Below are positions 1 through 13,224 of a stretch of DNA of 64,000 nt, one piece after another. Location of the stretch: the NCBI GenBank assembly GCA_902806565.1, contig CADCXA010000021.1:868001-932000 (forward strand). The letters run 5' to 3'. This DNA comes from Hypoxylon rubiginosum. Its lineage: Eukaryota; Ascomycota; Sordariomycetes; Xylariales; Hypoxylaceae. The notes beneath the pieces are model-generated. The model saw only the letters and a list, made by a program, of their open reading frames with translations, did not search any database and was not told the DNA's origin. Both the position numbers and the translations under genes were made by a program. Every line of letters starts with the position of its first letter. Position 1 is the stretch's first letter.

Positions 1-3000
1 ATGCTCAATATGGGCAGAATGCACAGCAGCTTCAGGTAGAGAGATCCATCTCGCTGTCTAGCCATAGCACCTCTCCTCTAGTGCAGCCGCCGGGCAGATC
101 GAAGACTGATGCCGCTGAGGAGCGAAATGCTCGACTGAAACATATGAGGCAACAGCAGCAACTAGCCTCCCAGCAAGGATTGCTATACGAGGGTTATGAA
201 ACTGGTACAGGATCATCGATTAATTACGACGTAATAACTCTGCCCAGTGGTCGACGGAGGAAGTTCCAACCAGAGAAACTTACTGTGGTTGACGTGCGTT
301 CTTGCACGGAACCGTGGGCTCTGAGTGGCATCGCGAGATGGATTCGGGAGATGGCCGATGGTGAGCCTGACTTAAGGAGAAAGACCCTAGAGGACGGCCT
401 CGTCAGGCTGTTCTGTCTCAAGGTACCCACGATGAACGTTGCAGACGCGGAAGCCCTTAGCACCCAGGTCACGGACTCGATGTTGAAAGCTGGCATTCTT
501 GTCCCCGAGGAAGAGTGGCTCAAGTTTGGGCCTGGTACCATTTCGGGTGTGCTGTGCCAATTGACGGGCTCTGGTTGTTACGCACCGAAGCTTCATGAGT
601 ATGATGCAGAAGAAACGGGGCATAAGATACCTTTAAGGTGTTACTCCCATCACTGTACCAGGACTCTGAAGAAAGCCAACCTAGACGATCTTATGTCTAA
701 TGGTATCAAGACAGTCGACTGGGCAACATTTTACAATATCACGAAAGAGAGTGCAGAAAACAAGCCGAAAAAGGAGGTTGCACGGCAAAACGTCCTCCAC
801 GAAATCGTTACGAGCGAAGAAGTATACATGGACCGCCTGGACGTTCTCCGAGTCTTATATCGAGACCGACTTCTTCAATTTCAACCCAGGATTATTGCAG
901 AAGGCAGGATTGAAAAATTCGTGGATCATGTCTTTGGCAAGGCCGACGCAGTGCAGCAGGTCAATATGGATCATTTATTAGCTCAGCTGAAGTATCGACA
1001 AAAAGAGCAGGGTCCGTGGATTGTGGGTTTCAGTGACATCTTCAGGGAATGGGTTCGAAAGGCTAGGACTGCGTATGTTGATTACGCGTCTGCCTTCCCT
1101 TATGCGCACTTCCAAGTGAAGAAAGAGGCGGAAAGAAACTACTTGTTCCGGCAATTCCTCGAAGAGAATCGATCACACCCTCGGTCGCAGCGTCTCGATT
1201 GGACAAGCTACTTAAAGGATCCTATAACACGTTTGCAGAGATATTCCCTCTTGCTGGAGACGGTGTTGAAGCAAACGGTGCAGGATAGCGAGGAGAAGGT
1301 AAATCTTAAGAGAGCTCTAGAAGAGGTCAGATCAATGACTCTGGAATGCGATGCGAAAGTCGATGAGATGCAGAAGAAAGTGACGATGATCGAGCTAGAC
1401 CAGATGCTTGTCCTCCGTCCTGGTTTCCATGCCGATCTTAACTTGGACCACCTCGGCCGGGAACTCATACTCCAGGGCGACCTTCAAAGGATGGGCTCAA
1501 AGGGTGTACGATGGGTAGATACGCACGCTCTGTTATTCGACCATTATTTGATCCTTGCCAAGCTTGTCACATCGAGAGACAGTAGGCAAGACAGAAAATA
1601 CGACGTATCGAAAGAAGTAAGTTGCCCTCTCCTTGTCACGATGGACAATAGCTGACCTTTCTAGCCCATCCCCATGCCATTGTTGTTCCTCGAGAGTAGC
1701 CAGGACGATCCCATCTCTAAACAAAAGGGTATTGCTGCTCCGTTAACTCGCGCAGCAAATTCGGCTTCAGATACCAAACTTAACAAAGTAGTATCGAACG
1801 GTGGCGAGCGGCCTGGCCTGGACCACGCGGCTACAGCCTCGTCTGTCGGTTCTGTAGCTGTCACCCGCTTGGTCCCTAACAATGCGGCGGACAGCGAAAG
1901 TAGAATTCTCTACCCTTTCCGCATCAAACATCTAGGACACGAAGTGTATACCCTATTTGCCCCATCACTTCAAAAGCGACAGGATTGGTGTGATAGAATC
2001 ATCGAGGCTAAGACCCGTCATGCCAAGGCCCTGCACGCGCAAAATGCCGAGCCGTTCCGGCTGCGGGTAATGGCCGACAGCGCCTTTGCCTACGATCCGG
2101 TAGCCGCCATCGGCAAGTATGTTGGTGGTGTGCATATACGTGGGACACCTCTTGATAGGGCTATCCGAGAGGTAGAAAAGACGTATGGCGCAGGTCGTGG
2201 CCCACTTCCGATCTCTCGAGCAGGGGTGAACTGTGCTACTGGATTTTCTGCATTCGGTAAGAATATGGTCGCGGTTGGCACAGACGCCGGCGTTTGCGTA
2301 TCGGAGGCCAGCGACCAAAGGGGTTGGAATAAGGTAAGATCTCTCCACACCTATGATTTTACTATTTACTCACTGCTTTCCTAGACGGTCACAACCAGTC
2401 GGGTCACACAAATCGCGGTCCTCGAAGAATTTTCCGTCGTTCTCGTGCTGTCCGAACGGAACCTTATTTCTTATCCCCTGGACGTGGTGTCGCCGCCCTC
2501 TAATTTCCCTGCTCCGACGAACGACAGCCCTCGCCGTTCTCCTCAGAGGCTGGCAAAAGATGTATCATTCTTCGCAACGGCTCGTATGAAGGACCGGATG
2601 CTGGTATTTTACAAAAAGAGGGAAAGCTTGCACAATACTTTCAAAGTGCTTGAGCCAGTCTTCCAGAAGGCAACGGAGAAGAAGTCTCGCTTTTTCGGAG
2701 GTAGCAGGAGGGCTGGAGTGGGCGTGACGGAAAGCTTCCGGGACTATGACGAATTCTACCTTCCTACTGAGTGCTACTCGCTCAACATTTTTCACACGTA
2801 TATCGCCATCTCGACCGCTAGAGGATTTGAGCTCCTGACCCTCGATAAGAAGATACCGATGTCCATCCCCGATGTCAATCAACCTGCTATTGCCAACATT
2901 GCCAATCGCATCAAGGACCAGCGACCTCTAGGTATGTTCCGGCTGAACGACCAGGAATTCCTGCTAGCATACGAGGATTGCGCCGTGTACGTGGATAAGT

Positions 3001-3380
3001 ACGGTGACGTTAGCCGCAGCGTCATTATGGAATATTCGGGGAAGCAAAAGAAAGCAGGTGGCGCGACCATGTACGGGCAATATTTATTGCTGTTCAACGA
3101 GGATTACGTGGAGGTGCGCAATGCCGAAAACGGCCGACTACGCCAGATCATCGCCGGGAGGGATGTGAGGGTACTGGACTACGGAGTTCGGGGGCCGACA
3201 GGAGGCTCCTCCAACCTTAGTCCTACTGCGAATGGAAACGGACAAAGTCCGAACGCTAGCCCTACGGATACCGGCATGGATGCAAAGGGCACGGTCAAGA
3301 TCTGCATGGCGCATCCGGAGGTTGCAGGTCAACAAATCGTCCTTGAGATGCTCCTTAACAGCGGGCACATGGAGAAATGA
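1..3380 (+). CDS. ROM2: Rho1 guanine-nucleotide exchange factor, Rom2 type (5' partial)
   Basis: This protein would activate the GTPase Rho1 in the cell-wall integrity pathway. The frame is open from base 3, so the N-terminus lies outside the window. Three exons are joined at GT-AG introns 1617-1664 and 2334-2384, both in phase 0, giving about 1,090 residues here. In order I see a DEP-like region (about residues 100-190 of the visible part), a DH/RhoGEF domain that begins near LHEIVTSEEVYMDRL and ends with the typical LKDPITRLQRYSLLLE helix, a PH domain (after DQMLVLRPGF) and a C-terminal CNH (citron homology) domain in exon 3. DEP-DH-PH-CNH is the order of yeast Rom1/Rom2 and their filamentous orthologues. 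The stop is TGA at 3378-3380. The family is clear; choosing Rom2 over Rom1 or Tus1 rests on the domain order only. Confidence 0.93.
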
Positions 3381-4433
3381 GAGGCCACGGACCGACGGTA
3401 TGCCGACAGGACAATGGGATAATGAATCTTTGCAAGATTTTAATGTTATGTCCGACTCATTAATTCGAAGTCATATTCATGGGTAGAGCAGGGCAGGACA
3501 GGACAGGATAGGAAGGGTGTATTTTTCCGGGTTCCATTAGCGTGTGTGTCTACGGACGTTTCGGCGTCCATATCTTCTTTTTCTTCATCGAATGGATATC
3601 CGGCCCGAAAAAGGGGATGATTATCGGCCAAGTTAACTTAAACCCCCTTTTTACATATTCACGCCGTTGGATGGTTAAACCCTAATGATGGGAAAACGGG
3701 TTTTCACACGATGGAAATGGGGTGGTTTATACCTCTCACGTCTTGGATACAGACGGGGGAAACCTATTGAATGACTGATAAAAGGGGCTGGGGCTACCGG
3801 TTGTTATGTGTAGCCTTCGCGCCCCTACCAAGCTTTACTTCTGAGAAGCCATAGGCGTCATAGGCGCGGTTGATATCAAATCTTGCGTTACTTTTCAACT
3901 GCACTTGCTTGTCGCCGTCTTCGTCCCTGTGATATTTATCTATTTGCTCCTAAAAGGGATATGTATAAGAAATCCTGAGTGAACTTGCTACCTTGTACTA
4001 GGTAGGTACCTGAGAACTAGACTGCCACTCAAGTCTACTACGGACGATGAGTCGCTTAGCATATTCACACCCTCACATCTTTTAAGAGCAACGCATAGAA
4101 CAGAACACAATAACCGAAGGAGTATAGTTGGAGCACAAGGTGTATTGCTACCTTCGATATCTACATAAAACATATCAGCTGTCCACAACAGGCCCAGCTT
4201 GCTCTCTTTTTCTTCTTCTTCTTCTCTTCCTACCAAGAGGATGACGACACGAACAAGAACATGGTATATAATATCATCCTCATTATCCCCCTACCTACCT
4301 ATTAATTATCCCCTGCAGCGAGGGCCGTAACGGGGCGCCTCGAAGCATACATCTAAAACTGCGTTTTTTGTGTACGATTTTATGTACGTCAGTTTCCCCC
4401 CAACCTCATTAGCATCAACTCAACTTTCCCCCT
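3381..4433. other. Convergent intergenic region, Rom2-like gene / H+-ATPase gene
   Basis: The two neighbouring genes end towards each other, so this stretch should hold both 3' UTRs. It contains a TTC/CTT trinucleotide run near 4206-4228 and a CTAGGTAGGTACCT palindrome near 4000. I see no coding region. Confidence 0.6.
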
Positions 4434-7400
4434 TTAGATGTCGTCTTCGTCGACGGCAGTCTTCTCCACGATGTAGAACTTGTCGCGGCCGGTCTTCGGG
4501 TCGGGTTCGTGTTCAACTTAAAAGGAGAGTTAGTAAGCTTAAGTCCGTGGTGGTTTTTAAAGTACGATAAGAAGATGGGAAGATGAAGAAAAAGGGAGAG
4601 AAAAAAAACTTACGAGCGAGCTTGTTGATGTGGCCGATGATGTTCTCGATGTGCGTGTCCTTCTTGCTGCGGTTCTTGCGGCCGAGGTTGTTGATCCACG
4701 AGAAACTGTTGAGCGCCAGGTACACGATGGCTATAAATATCAAGACACCGATCGAGTACGCCCATACGACGACGACGGTGACGATGTCGGTCCAGCCGTT
4801 GTTGGAGTCGCGGTACGAGGACGGGGGCGTGGTCTGCATGACGCCGCCGCCGCTGCCCGAGAGCCAGCCGAAGAGGGTGAAGATGGTGGCGAGGGCGTCG
4901 ACGCCGAGGATGGCGATGCAGAGCTGCCAGGAAGGCCAGGTCTGCCCGCCGCGCGTGACGAAGATGAGCCAGTTCTCGGTGAGGGCGACCTCGAGGAAGA
5001 GGACCTCCTGGACGGACCCGAAGTTCTGGATGATGCCGCCGTTGCGCAGGAACATGGTGCCGCGGATGATCCAGGTGCCAGCCGCGAGCAGGAAGCCCAA
5101 GACCACGCTGATCACCCATATCTTCTTCAGCTGCCACTCGACGGGGCGGGGTTCCACGTGCGCGTTGTCGTACGCGACGGCCACGGTGGCCAGGTCGGCG
5201 AAGAGCGCGATGAAGACGATGAGATCCGGACGGATGGTCTCGTTGATGATTATCATGGACGTAGTTAGATAGATTTCGAGGTGGAGACACAGGGCGATAC
5301 GGTATTGCACGTAAGCCTTCATACGTTGGAAGATCTGTTGAAGGTTAGCACGGTTAGTTATATAGAAATGGTTAATTGGTATATGATGTATGACATACCT
5401 GGCGAGAAGTTTTGATCGACAAGATGATAGTGCTAAGACCGGGAGCAAGGAAGACAATATCAGCAGCAGCTTGTGCAGCCTCGGAGGATCCCTCCACAGC
5501 AATACCACAATCAGCCTTCTTCAAGGACGGAGCGTCGTTCACACCTAAGTTGAGATTTCAATATTAGCAAATAGAATCATCAAAGGATTATCTCTCTTCG
5601 CTTTGAAGATAGGGGTTACACAAGAAAACTTACCGTCACCCGTCATAGCTGTCAGAGAACCGCGCTGCTGTAGCATTTCGACGACCTGGTACTTGTGCTC
5701 GGGGAAGACTTCCGCAAAGCCGTCGGCGCGCTCCACGAGATCGTGCTGCACGGTTCCCGTCAAGCCGCTGTGCATCAACTTCTCGGAATTGTACACCTTG
5801 GTGCCGAGACCCAGCATCTTGCAGGTTTCCTTCGCGATGGCAATAGCGTCACCGGTCAACATCTTGACGGGCACACCGAGATGAGCGGCTTCCATGATGG
5901 TCTGGGCGGTATCCTCGCGCGGCGGGTCGAACATGGATAGCAGGCCGAGAAGGACCCAGGGCTCGTCGTTCTTCTTGTAGGCGACGCCGAGAGACCGGAA
6001 GCCACGCGAGGCGAACTCGCGGGCTTTCTGGTTGTACAGGGTCCGGACGTCCTCGGTAACGTCGGCTAGGTTCACGATGGCGCGGGGTGCACCCTTGGCG
6101 CAGATGTACTTGTCGCTACCCAGGTGGCAGTCAGTGGTGATGCGCTTGGACACGGGGTCGAACGGCGTAAACTTGTCCGTCACCCAGCCCTGGCGCAGGA
6201 TCTCGCGCGCCTTGGGGTACCGCTTTAGCGTTGTGATTGTCACCTTGTCGATAGGATCCAGCGATGCGATGTTATGCGAACTGGCCAGCGCCGCGACCGC
6301 CATCATGAAATTCACATCTTGCCCTTCTGCGACGAAAGGCTCACGGATACTGAGCTTGTTGGCCGTCAGAGTTCCGGTCTTATCTGAGCAGAGCACGTTC
6401 ACACCCTAGTTAATTGTCTTAGCATGCTATTCGTGAGTGCGTTACGTTGAAGTGCTACTTACTGCCAGTGACTCGATAGCCGTCAGTTTTTGGACAATGG
6501 CCTTCTGCTTCGCGAGGTAGGCGGCACCGACGGCGAGCGTCGTAGTGGTAACAACGGGGAGACCGACGGGAACACCAATGATGAACAGGACTAAGGTATA
6601 GTGAAGCAAGTTCTGGACGTTGGGGGTAGCGATTTTCAGGTGATGCCAGAAACCGCCAATCCAAACAATCAGGATCCAGAACATGACGAGAACCAGCAGC
6701 GATGTACCAATATTGTCCATGACGGCTTTGAAGTGACCTTGGTCCTTGGCGCCCTGGACGAGAGATGCGGTGCGTCCGACGAAGGAGTACTTGGCAGTCG
6801 TGGTGACGATGGCGTAGGACTTGCCTCGCTTGCAACCCGTGGTGTAGTACAAGGTGTCGCCCATGTACTTGTCGACGGCGAGGGACTCTCCGGTAATGGC
6901 AGACTGATCGCAGGCTAGGAGAGGGTCACCAAAGTGGATCGACTCATCGTAATCATCTTCCTCTTCCTTCTCTGAGTCCTTGGCCTTCGCGGTCTTGTCG
7001 GCGGGCTTGGCTTCCTCCGGATCTGCGTCAAACTTGTCTTCGTTTTTCAGTTCCTTGAATTGCTCGAAGTCGTGAGGCCTGGTGTAGTCGCAAATTAACT
7101 GAGCGTCACCCGGAACAGTCTGGCCTTCTTGAATTATCACCTGCGCATGGTTAGTCAGGTATCCTGCTTGATGGTGAAATAAATATCGAGTGGATATATG
7201 TCGAACGGTAGTTTTTTTAGGCGCGTATGAATCAAGGTGAGAGGAACTTACGATATCACCGGGAACTAGTTCTCTAGCCAGGATTTGCTCTTCGTTACCA
7301 TTGCGTACGACATTTGCTTTCATTGCGATGTCACCCTTCAAGCTTGCCACGATGTCGGCTGCTTGCTTCTCCTGGTAGAAACCGACGAAAGCGTTGAGAC

Positions 7401-8084
7401 AGAGGATACCGCAGATGACACCGAAATCAATCCAGTCGTTTAGACCTACAGCCAACAGCGCGGCGATCTCCATAACTGAATTGACTGTCAGATTTATTCT
7501 GCTGCAATGAGCGGATATCGACCCATAAACTTACCGTAGAGGATAGGCCCTTGGAAGTAGCTGAGAATTTTAGCGAACATGTTCTCTTGCTCAGCAGTAA
7601 GTTCGTTCCAGCCGTATCGTCTCCGGCGCTCGTCGACCTGGGCGCTCGTCAAGCCGTGGTGGATGTCGGTTTCGAGCCACGCCTCCGGCGGCTTGCCGAT
7701 GTCGGCGGCCGAGAGTCCGTCGTCCGGATCGGCGTCCATGGGCTTCCAGAACTGCCACCATTTTACCGGCGCCTTCTTCTTGCTCAGGCCGCTCGCGAGA
7801 CTCGCCCTGCGCTCCTGGTCGAAGTTGGTGATGAAGCGGTCGAGGGCTTCGTACTCATTCAGGTCGGAGCTCTTGGCGGGCTGCTTCATGCGGTATTCTC
7901 CGAATTTGATGTGGTCGCCGGCGGCGGTAGCCCCGGAGCTAGCTTGGCCACTGGAATCGCCGAGAAAATCGCCGGTGTGCCCGGGGGTCCCAGCCGGATA
8001 GGTGGCTCCATTGGAATGGCTTGCCCCCTGGGCCTCGACATCGTCTTGCGGGGGGCCGTGCTGCCTCTGAGATAGGAAGTCCAT
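4434..8084 (-). CDS. Plasma-membrane H+-transporting P-type ATPase (P3A)
   Basis: This proton pump uses ATP to export H+ and energises the plasma membrane. Seven exons on the minus strand (8084-7535, 7475-7252, 7140-6463, 6405-5634, 5544-5399, 5334-4614, 4516-4434) join in frame to 1,057 residues. Visible motifs are the A-domain ITGES, the phosphorylation site DKTGTLT, MLTGD, and the hinge TGDGVNDAP, which is split by the 5633-5545 intron. The membrane segment [13 protein letters not shown] is rebuilt across the first intron. The protein is longer than yeast Pma1 (918 residues): it has an extended N-terminus and a Lys/Glu/Asp-rich insert of about 50 residues in the A domain before [15 protein letters not shown]. 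The M7-M10 part ([27 protein letters not shown]) resembles the second, plant-like class of fungal H+-ATPase as I remember it. The tail is short and acidic ([10 protein letters not shown]). The start is the first ATG of exon 1. Confidence 0.96.
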
Positions 8085-11000
8085 AGCTTCGTCACGGTCT
8101 TTAAGCAGAGCTGTCGAGGATCGTGTACGCTCTTATTCTTCCTCCCTCTCGGGCTGCGCCTGGCAGATATTCTCAAGTTCAGAGCGAGAAACTAGGCTTA
8201 ACTTCTATGCTCACTACTCAAGAAAATCCCCGCAGCTCAGGACAACAAAAAATCTTTTCAGATTTTTCTCTCCTTCACACCATCAGCCGGGATCATAAGA
8301 TTTGGCTAAGTCCAACTGTGATTCGAAGGCCTTCTTGGTTCGCTGCCGGGCGTGTCCACAGATATACTTTTCCAAACCAGGCAAGCAACCTGGTTGGGCT
8401 TGATCGCCGTGCTTTTAGCGCTCTGTCTCTCTCCCGAGGAACAGCATGCAGAATGCGAATCGCTTAGTAGAGTATTGCTTACGTCTCTGCACGGCTGGAG
8501 AAAAAAGTCTCGTCTCTTGACGAAAGGAGAAATCCCGCATATCCTATGAGAGGAGTTAGCGACGTCAGATTCGCGGACGGTATCAGTACTTCAGTGTCAA
8601 TAGCTGTGCTGCCATTGGTTGGAAGGTCATCCGGATATCCTCAATGCATGGCGCATCATTACGTGAGAGGACGGCATCGAGGATATCGGCTTTGGTGCTA
8701 GGGCCGCCCAACGGGTGGTGTCGAGGTTGAGACGACGTCACTATTGTGATAGGTGGACGTCGACCAAAAGCTCATTCCGAGACATCCGTCAGGTAACAGG
8801 TTCCTGTCAGCCGCATCGAGCATCTTTTCTTTCAACCCATAGGCATACGAAGAGAGAAGTTTACGGAACGCACGGAGGGTTCTTACTCACTAGGGAAAAT
8901 GGCTGATGGCTGGATGCAGCACGGCGCATATGCAGGCTACGGTCGGAAACTCGAAAATCGATAGATCGCATGCCGCATCATGGCACATTCCATGGAACTC
9001 GGCTTGCTTGGTGACAGTAATTTTCATGTTCCGGATCGGCAGCATGTATGTACCTAATGTATGTGGAAATGGTTCAATTAGATGAACATCAAATGGCATC
9101 TGATCTCTCCATAACTTGATCCTGGGTTCGGGTTGGATGTTGAAGATTGGGGTTCTTAATTTCCGGTGGATGTTGTCTTACTGACAAACGCATTGGCCAT
9201 ATATATCCATGCTCGTGGAGTTGGTTCATGATTGTCAGAATTAGAATTAGAATTACTGACCACTGTCCACTGTCCATCCATTATCCACTGTCATAATCAC
9301 GGAGACAGCATTGGAAGTCAGCTATGTACCTAGGAAGGCATCATTAGACATCAGATCAGTCTAAGCTCAATTCGTCCTCACCTAGGTAGATAGAAAGCTT
9401 AGCCAACATCCCTACAGGCTTACCCCACGAAGCGATCAGGTACTGTACCTACCTCCCTGCTTCCTAGGTATCTCCGGGTTTCCCTATATGGCCTTGCGAT
9501 CTTCTATGTATTTACTATCTCCTTAGAAAGTGCGAGTGTCCCTCATCAAGACAACCGTTAAATCCGATTGGCTACCTTACTCAGCACATTCCACAAACGG
9601 CAATGAAAGTTTCTTCTCATTGGTTGATTTTTAGTGAATGAGCTTTTTAAAAACTGAGGCGTACACTCGCACTTAAGGAGATACTTGAGGTTATACGACC
9701 CATTACACCGACACTTCGCCGGAAATATGAAAGACGAAGATTGCAAGTCACTTATGACAAGCTTTCTTACACGGAGATTCGATCTGGCCTCGCCCATAAG
9801 TCTCTCGCCATTCCCCACTCTTGTTTACAAGTGTTGATATGGCAATCGGATAAATTTATGAAACGAATTAAATTTATTCAATTCAACCGTGCAACTTGTA
9901 TCAGGATTGTTACTATCTAATAGTGAAAGCTTGTAGATATACACTGGATATAAATATGCATAAAAATCCCAAGCCAAATGCAAGTGTAAGCCTGCCACCT
10001 GCTTATGCCCTCTAGCTCGTATTAAACCCGGCTTAGAGACGGGTAGCAACGTGTAAGCTGCCAGGTGGAGAGCCGAAATATCCCGAATGTCTACGGGCCG
10101 GTATAGCCGGACGCCCGCCGTAGTCGATCGTGTCTCTTCCAGCCGAGTCCGCTTTAAACCTCGTCGGTCAGGCATCTTTGGAAAATCTTCTCTACCCCTT
10201 GGCGGTGCTACCTTATCTCAAAAATACCCTCAGTTTCATCAGGTTAATTCTTTTGGACGTAAGCAACCTTCGTGATTAAGAACGCCTCCAATTTATCGCA
10301 GCCCGACGTAGGGTATCCCTTGGAAGGAGTGCTCTAGCCGTCTTCTCGCTATTCCCTAAGGCTGTCGTGTTCCACTCCTTCTTAACTAACCTGCATCTGT
10401 CAAGATGCGCATCGTCCCAACACCGAGGTTATGTGCAACACTGTCGTGTCACTATCGTGTCACTGTCTCACCACGCCGTGTAATTGGCGGGTCACGTCCG
10501 GTCTTCAGCCGAACCTCTCTGTTCCGCCCGGCCATAGCATGCCAGCCCTAATACCCATAATACCGCACGCTATCGGCTAACGTCCGCGCCTCTTACAAGA
10601 AGTAGCGCATAGATCTAGGTAGGCTATGGATGTCGGTAGGCTTTATATACCTCAAGGATCGTATCACCTAAGAGTCGTTTGACATAGTAGGTACAGTCAT
10701 CAAGGCAAACATAGTAAATGGTGCCGATGCCCGCAACCGCATCGATTTACCTAAAGCATAATATTCTCCCACTTCGTGATAATTACCGTTGTCTAGAACA
10801 AATGGCTCATAGAGGCTTCTGCTTACTTACGAATTGACCATTGACAGTTCGCTTCGTCAATGAGACCAATATCGCATGCCCACAAAAAGAGGTCTGGCCA
10901 GCGCTTCTTCTATCTTCTGTATGCGGATTGGCGCCCTCCTGGCACCATCCCGCTTGCCATGTTGCACGATAACCTCGCAAACGTCATTTTAACCACGACA

Positions 11001-12684
11001 ATACTAAATGATTTTAATATTGGAATTTGGCTATTAATTAGATTCTAGATATTATACCGTCAGCAACGATAACCTGCTTTATTCTACACAAACGTTCGAT
11101 TTCTTTAACAACTCACGACCCTTAAATTGCGGGGGTTCCAAAACCGGCTCCTCTTATGAGATGACATCGCGCCATTAGAAGCAGCCATCGGTGTCGCAGT
11201 CTAATGATCGTGGATACACAAGATTGCCCGCCATTAAAGGACCCAAGGAGATTGTGCAGCGTTTTAGCTTTCCAACGTCGATGCTGTCCAGCATGATACA
11301 TCTCTGCATAGCCACCCCCTGAGGCTGATCTCAAGGTTAATTATTTCGCGAATTTCCGAGTGTAGTAAACTTGATCGTCGACGTCGACTATCTGCAGAGC
11401 CGCATCACCCTACCAACTTCGGGTTTCCTACACCGCATCACTTGTACTACCAATATGACACTGTAGCACAGATCACGATCACTGCTGCCATGCGGGATAT
11501 TTTCCTCTGGGTTGTCAATGTTGTGTTACGAAACGGATTCTGCGGCCTGCCCTGCTGAATTGCGCATATTTGCCTAGCATTTTCTGAGCATTAGCTCACG
11601 GAGCCTTGGTTTTGGCTCACCACGTGTCTGTTTTTCTAGGGTCCAGTTCTCACCCAAAGCAGAAAAGTCTACTTTATTATGTATGAATACCGAAATGCAA
11701 GCCATCATCGCTGGTGAAGGATCCCGTAAGTGGCGCATCTCATAATTGAAGTCGAATCAAAAGTGTGTTCTGTCGAGTTCGCGTCCTAGGATGTTGACAT
11801 TGGGATCTATCAGTTCGGATACACATGAAACATATTTGCGTCACTTGACCTGTTCAGCGCCCTCCAAATCCCCAGCGTTTACTTGCAGCGACTTTGCATG
11901 CTTCCATCATAGAAACCGGGCGTAGCGGGGGTCTTTGCCCCATATATGAGAGTGCGTCATCTGAGTCCTAGATGCTGTGAAACGGGAACAGATATCGTGA
12001 TATGATTGGGCTCATATGCATGACACCGATTGGGAAGATAGACCGGCCGTAGCTAAACCGCTTGCCTGCTATTGGAGGAAAATAACTGATAGAAGGGATA
12101 TTCGAAACTCGAGCATCTGAGAAATTCACTGATCCGAAACAGGTGCCATGTGGTCCATCGTTATGTTTCAGTGTCGGAAGCGCACCACCAAGCCAAGCGA
12201 ACTACTACCCAATCTCCGCAAGATAATATCTCGTTCTGAAAACCTCAGCTACGACCCTCAATAGCTCCCACCAGAAAGACAGGTTAGTTTTACTAGGTCA
12301 ATTGCCTTTATACTTACAAGCATAGTTTAACAAGTCTCAACCGTAATGTTATGAGCTGCTAGAGCCAGGAAAAGCTCGAGTCTCAAGTAGATAACTAGCA
12401 ATCTATATGCTTCCGTTGTGGATTAACAAAATGCAATGGCATAAGGCGGCCATCCTCATTCTTCTGTTTCTCATCGGATTCACTATGCAGACTCTATTCA
12501 CAATGGGCTCGACCTGTTTATATTTCGAAGCCGAGCTAAGGTACTCGTTATAGCAGCACTGACAAATGAACAATCGCTGAACTAGCTTCTCCCAGACTCC
12601 CACCCTGATTCCCCATCTTCAATCCAAACTGCAAATAAGCAACAGAAGCGTCCGTATTGTCTCAATGGCGAATGGGAATGCCTT
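8085..12684. other. Gene-poor spacer of about 4.6 kb
   Basis: The first several hundred bases should hold the promoter and leader of the minus-strand H+-ATPase gene. The rest has only short, stop-rich reading frames. CTACCTAGGTA-type palindromes occur near 9330-9490 and 10615-10700. A GC-richer block at about 10280-10620 could be an old mobile-element remnant, but I could not identify one. No tRNA or 5S rRNA was recognised by eye. Confidence 0.5.
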
Positions 12685-13224
12685 CTAGCTGAAGTAGAAG
12701 TAGTAGGCAGGTGCCTCGGTCTGCTCAGCGCCCTCGACCTCCCGACGAGCGACCTTAGGAGCATCCTCCTCGCCACGCTTGCTGAAGTAGAAATAGTAAG
12801 CCGGCGATTCTACCTGGTCGGCGCTCTCGACATCGCGGCGAGCGACCTCGGGGACCTCGACCCCGCGCTTGCTAAAGTAAAAGTAGTACGCGGGCGATTC
12901 GACCTGGTCGGCCTCCTCGACAGCCCGACGGGCGACCTCGGGAGCGTCCCCGTCACGCTTGCTGAAGTAAAAGTAGTAGGCCGGGGACTCGGTCTGGTCG
13001 GCGCTCTCGACGTCCCGACGGGCAGCCTTGAAGGCCTCCTCCTCGCGCTTGCTGAAGTAGAAGTAGTAGGCGGGCGACTCTACTTGGTCGGCGCTCTCGA
13101 CATCCCGAGAGACGTTGTCGGAGGCGTCACGGGGCGTAACGTCAGCAGAGGACGTGTCGATCGCCAGAGCAGAGGCTTGGCTGGCGAAGTATGCCAGAAT
13201 GGCAAGGGCGGAGAAGGACTTCAT
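12685..13224 (-). CDS. Repeat-bearing secreted RiPP precursor, dikaritin type (core YYFYFS)
   Basis: The 179-residue product has a signal peptide (about residues 1-21, MKSFSALAILAYFASQASA), a short linker, then five repeats of 30, 30, 30, 31 and 18 residues. Each repeat is an acidic follower-like segment (for example DVESADQVESPA), the invariant hexapeptide YYFYFS, then Lys-Arg and a spacer ending in Arg-Arg. The fifth copy stops directly after the core. Cores lie at residues 53-58, 83-88, 113-118, 143-148 and 174-179. Kex2-cut tandem repeats with an invariant core are known from precursors of ustiloxin, phomopsin and asperipin-2a, where Tyr-containing cores are cyclised by UstYa-family proteins. 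Two UstYa genes follow here, the first head to head with this gene. I chose the ATG at 13224 because it gives a clean signal peptide; an ATG at 13272 would add 16 polar residues. Making a cyclic peptide is inferred. Confidence 0.9.
   Translation of the reverse strand: MKSFSALAILAYFASQASALAIDTSSADVTPRDASDNVSRDVESADQVESPAYYFYFSKREEEAFKAARRDVESADQTESPAYYFYFSKRDGDAPEVARRAVEEADQVESPAYYFYFSKRGVEVPEVARRDVESADQVESPAYYFYFSKRGEEDAPKVARREVEGAEQTEAPAYYFYFS
12688..13104 (-). repeat. Five in-frame coding repeats of the RiPP precursor
   Basis: Reading 13104 down to 12688, the units are 13104-13015, 13014-12925, 12924-12835, 12834-12742 and 12741-12688. The first three are exactly 90 bp, the fourth is 93 bp, and the last is cut to 54 bp. 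Spacers between KR and RR vary (8 or 9 residues, acidic or hydrophobic), whereas the core hexapeptide does not vary at all. This is selection on the core rather than mere recent duplication. Confidence 0.9.

Noticed and set aside
4583..5272. Three long open frames (two plus, one minus) over the last large exon of the H+-ATPase
   Set aside because: They are shadows caused by the GC-biased codon use of the real exon; the minus-strand in-frame product has all pump motifs and the shadows none.
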